Part shown: positions 61,261 through 64,000 of the stretch, piece by piece
Layout: every line of letters begins with the position of its first letter
How positions within the stretch are numbered: the first letter of the stretch is position 1
DNA from: Marsupella aquatica
Taxonomy: Eukaryota; Marchantiophyta
Reading direction: 5' to 3'
Assembly (NCBI GenBank): GCA_973895155.1
Contig: OZ316894.1
Location: 21,824,001 to 21,888,000, forward strand
Length of the DNA stretch: 64,000 bases
Notes under the pieces: model-generated
The model's database searches: none
What the model saw: only the letters and a program-made list of their open reading frames with translations
Told to the model about the DNA's origin: nothing
Made by a program: the position numbers and the translations under genes

Positions 61261-62295
61261 ATGAGTGATTCGGAGGAGTTTTTCGAAGACGTGGAACTTG
61301 AAGCACGAGGATCACCGCGGAGGTTTCAGGGGCAGAGAGAGGAGCAGGAGGAAGAGCACGTGACACCGATACCATCACTGGTGCGGCGTGTGGTGGAGGA
61401 AGCAGTACTACTACCGGAGCTCACGGTAAAGAAGAAGATGGGGACTTTCAAGCTTGGGGGACCCAAGTATGAAGTGACAAAGTATGATGGGCGCTCTGAC
61501 TACTTGCTATGGGAGAAGCAGGTGAAGGGAGTGCTTTATGCGTCAGGGATAGGCCAACTGCTGAGCCCTCGTGAAGACGATGTTGATGAGAAACAATGGG
61601 ACCGCATGCAGGAGCAGGGAGTGTGGTGTGTTACACTCTATCTCATGCCTCCCATCATCAAGCAGTTAGGTGCACATAAGGATTGCATGTCCTTGTTTGC
61701 GGAATTGCAGAGCAAGTATCACCGCAAGGAGTTGTCGAACCGGCTCTACACTTCCTACAAACTGATGAGTTTCAGGATGAAGGAATCTGGTACAAAGTTG
61801 CAAGACCATGTGGATGCTTTCAACGACATGGTCGTTGACTTGGAAAACCTTGGGGAGACTTTGAATGATGAGACGAAGGCTCTGCAGCTTCTTAGTTCAT
61901 TGCCTCCATCTTACCAGTCCCTATCACGAGTGTTGTTGCATCGTGATAGGGATACCATTTCATACAATGACGTGGTAAGTTCTCTGCTTAGTGATGATCT
62001 TCAGCAGAAGATGCACATCACGTCACAGCCTTCATCATCTGGTGCTGCCCTCAATGTTAACCGTGGGAGGAGTATGCAGCGACCAACTGGGGACCGTAGA
62101 ACCCAGTTTAGATCTAAATCCATATCTAAGTCCAAGGGTAAATCCCCTCAGAGGAGGCAGGTGACATGTTGGAAGTGCAACCAAGTTGGACACTTCAAGC
62201 GAGACTGTAAGGGAAAGGCAGCGGAAACTTCATCGGCAAATGTGGCTAGGGCTGATGGAGAAGCTGATTTACTCAATGATGAGTATGTTTTATGA
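61261..62295 (+). CDS. Copia gag protein
   Basis: The nucleocapsid precursor that forms the virus-like particle; 344 codons from ATG 61261 to a TGA at 62293. An acidic N-terminus is followed by a gag core of the UBN2/retrotran_gag type (YDGRSDYLLWEKQVKGVL, ELQSKYHRKELSNRLYTSYK, LLSSLPPSYQSL). A basic Ser/Arg region then leads to a CCHC zinc knuckle, CWKCNQVGHFKRDC (303-316). The leader before the ATG is about 1.15 kb. In most Copia elements this frame continues straight into protease; here the TGA is the only stop between them. Confidence 0.92.
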   Translation: MSDSEEFFEDVELEARGSPRRFQGQREEQEEEHVTPIPSLVRRVVEEAVLLPELTVKKKMGTFKLGGPKYEVTKYDGRSDYLLWEKQVKGVLYASGIGQLLSPREDDVDEKQWDRMQEQGVWCVTLYLMPPIIKQLGAHKDCMSLFAELQSKYHRKELSNRLYTSYKLMSFRMKESGTKLQDHVDAFNDMVVDLENLGETLNDETKALQLLSSLPPSYQSLSRVLLHRDRDTISYNDVVSSLLSDDLQQKMHITSQPSSSGAALNVNRGRSMQRPTGDRRTQFRSKSISKSKGKSPQRRQVTCWKCNQVGHFKRDCKGKAAETSSANVARADGEADLLNDEYVL

Positions 62296-64000
62296 AGCGG
62301 GGGGTATGCCCTGTGCACGTCATCTAGGAGAGCAGATGATGTGTGGATTCTTGATTGTGCTTGCTCTTTTCATATTTGTTACATTCGTGAGTTTTTCAGT
62401 TCTTACTCTGTTTCAAACGGTTCAGTTCTGATGGGAAATGATCACTCCTGTCAAATTGAGGGAATTGGGTCTGTGAAGATTCAAATGTTTGATGGGGCTG
62501 TGCGCATAGTGTCCGGAGTCAGGTATGTACCTGGCATGCGTAAGAATCTGATTTCACTCGGTGTGTTGGATTCAAATGGTCATCAATGGAGCGTTATTGA
62601 TGGTGAACTTCAAGTTAGGTCGGGAGAGACAGTGATTTTGAAGGGGAGTAGACAAAAGAATTTGTATGTGTTACAGGGCAATACTGTATGTGAAGAGGCC
62701 AATGTAACCAAGTCTCACGAGGAGATGACTCAACTGTGGCATTCACGGCTAGGCCACATGAGTGAGAAGGGTTTGGCTATCTTACGGAAGAATGGACTCA
62801 TTTCTGATTTGCAATCTTGTAAATTAAAGTTTTGTGAGCATTGCATTCTTGGAAAGCAGCATCGTCGTGCTTTTGGTGTTGGAACTCATCGTTCCAAAGC
62901 GGTTCTTGAGTACATACATAGTGACGTGTGGGGTCCATCCCCGACTCCCTCACACTCTGGAAAGTTGTACTATGTATCATTTATTGATGATTACTCAAGA
63001 TTTGTGTGGATTTATTTCATGACGCATAAGTCTGATGTCTTGTCCATTTTTAAGAAGTGGAAGGCCCAGGTGGAGAATCAGACTGGAAACACGATCAAGT
63101 GTTTCGATACAAGGGTGAAGAGTCTGAGGTCAGACAACGGCGGGGAGTACACTTCAATGGAATTTGAAGAGTACTGTTCAGAACAGGGGATAACTCGCCA
63201 TCTCACCATAGTTTATACTCCGCAGCAGAATGGTATCGTTGAGAGGCTCAATCGGACACTGTTGGAGCGGTCACGGAGTATGTTGAGCCAATCAGGTTTA
63301 CCACAAGAATTTTGGGCAGAAGCTGTCAATACCGCAGCTTATTTGGTAAATCTTTCTCCTTCTAGTGCTATCAATTTCAAAACGCCGTTTGAGATGCGCT
63401 ATAAGCGGCAAGCAGACTATCATGGCTTGGTAATTTTTGGAAGTGATGCATATGCTCTCACACCAAAGCAGAATAGGACCAAGTTGGATCCTACCTCCAG
63501 GAAATGTGTTTTTCTTGGGTACCAGAGTGGTGTGAAAGCCTATAGGCTATGGGATCCTATTGCCTGTAAGCTCGTTGTCAGTAGGGATGTTTCCTTCAAT
63601 GAATCCAGATTATTGAAGGAGGGGGAGAATACTCAGATCTCCCGTACTGACAAAGGAAAATCTCCTATCCCGGATCTCGTTGAGGGGGAGATTGGTTATG
63701 AGGTGCATGACCGGAGAGAAGGAGTTGCTCCAATTATGGAGCTGGTTCCTATGCCAGAGGAACCAGAGGAGTTTGTTGATGCTGGTGAGCAACAAGTGGA
63801 TGCTGTTGAGCTTCAAATTGTACCAGCACACGCAGATCAACCGGAATCATCGGCTAGAAGAACATCTGGTCGCACTGTACGCGCTCCATCAAGGTATGGA
63901 CAGTGGGTTGATTCATCTCAACTGCAAGAGGATGATTTTACAGCTGATGATGAGGGTGATGCGTTAATTTTGGAAGAAGGAGAACCTTCTTCATTTCATG
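62296..64000 (+). pseudogene. Copia pol (protease, integrase), separated from gag by an in-frame stop, runs off the window
   Basis: This is in the same frame as gag and open without a stop from 62296 to the window end. The protease position reads WILDCACSFH (62344 onward); the usual D-S/T-G-A core is changed to D-C-A-C, so a working aspartic protease is doubtful. The GAG-pre-integrase zinc region follows (WHSRLGHM and FCEHC). The integrase core has the DDE acids in HSDVWGP (about 62922), RSDNGGE (about 63131) and NGIVERLNRT (about 63229), then a FLGYQSGVKAYRLWDP segment and an acidic spacer. Whether RT and RNase H are intact cannot be seen. I list it as a pseudogene because of the stop and the protease change; translational readthrough is the alternative. 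Confidence 0.8.

Larger units (their letters stand above)
59677..64000 (+). mobile_element. Copia (Ty1) LTR retrotransposon, 3' end beyond the window
   Basis: The order is 5' LTR (59677 or 59686 to 60106), a tRNA-iMet-type primer binding site (60109-60120), a long leader, gag, protease and integrase in one reading frame. Reverse transcriptase, RNase H and the 3' LTR lie past position 64000. The order PR-INT before RT identifies the Copia superfamily. One in-frame TGA at 62293-62295 breaks gag-pol. Confidence 0.93.

Overview
The window is nuclear DNA from a land plant. It holds seven intron-containing protein genes of plant type, set in repeat-rich spacers, plus the 5' two-thirds or so of a Copia LTR retrotransposon that runs off the right edge. 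The gene set (plant MTA/SAH nucleosidase, PIN-like carrier, NUP43, plant CDC20, an MSC-domain membrane protein, a plastid-type DnaJ zinc-finger protein) fits any land plant. A spliced AprA/PqaA-like gene makes a bryophyte or other non-seed plant my best guess, but this is inference and the species cannot be named from sequence alone.

Layout: MTN nucleosidase, minus (986-3625, 8 exons); a 4.4-kb spacer with a small terminal-inverted-repeat element; a PIN-like auxin-carrier-family transporter, minus (8009-13097, about 12 exons); a 6.4-kb spacer of tandem duplications; NUP43, minus (19526-21495, 5 exons); a divergent 4.2-kb spacer with a LINE relic; CDC20, plus (25715-27521, 4 exons); a convergent spacer; a Man1/Src1 C-terminal (MSC) domain protein, minus (31032-34205, 9 exons); a spacer with a second LINE relic and a 50-bp minisatellite; a DnaJ-type zinc-finger protein, plus (39684-41070, 3 exons); a spacer with a fold-back element; a secreted PhoPQ-activated pathogenicity-related (AprA/PqaA) family protein, minus (46373-52186, 12 exons); a 7.5-kb spacer with a MITE; and the Copia element (59677-64000, continuing).

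The exon models were built by hand. Each junction has GT and AG ends, reading phase carries through, and the protein matches family landmarks remembered from homologues. Six of the seven models close perfectly in phase. The transporter has one weak junction (exon 2 to 3). The genes do not form an operon or an obvious cluster. NUP43 and the MSC protein both point to the nuclear envelope and CDC20 to the mitotic checkpoint, but their adjacency may be chance.

The points most worth a second look are the complete 12-exon AprA/PqaA-like gene with an apparently intact Ser-Asp-His triad, the MSC protein with no LEM/HeH-like N-terminus, the carrier with a 280-residue transit-peptide-like first exon, a Copia gag-pol frame broken by one in-frame TGA with an altered protease active site, and many 40-220-bp tandem duplications in the spacers.
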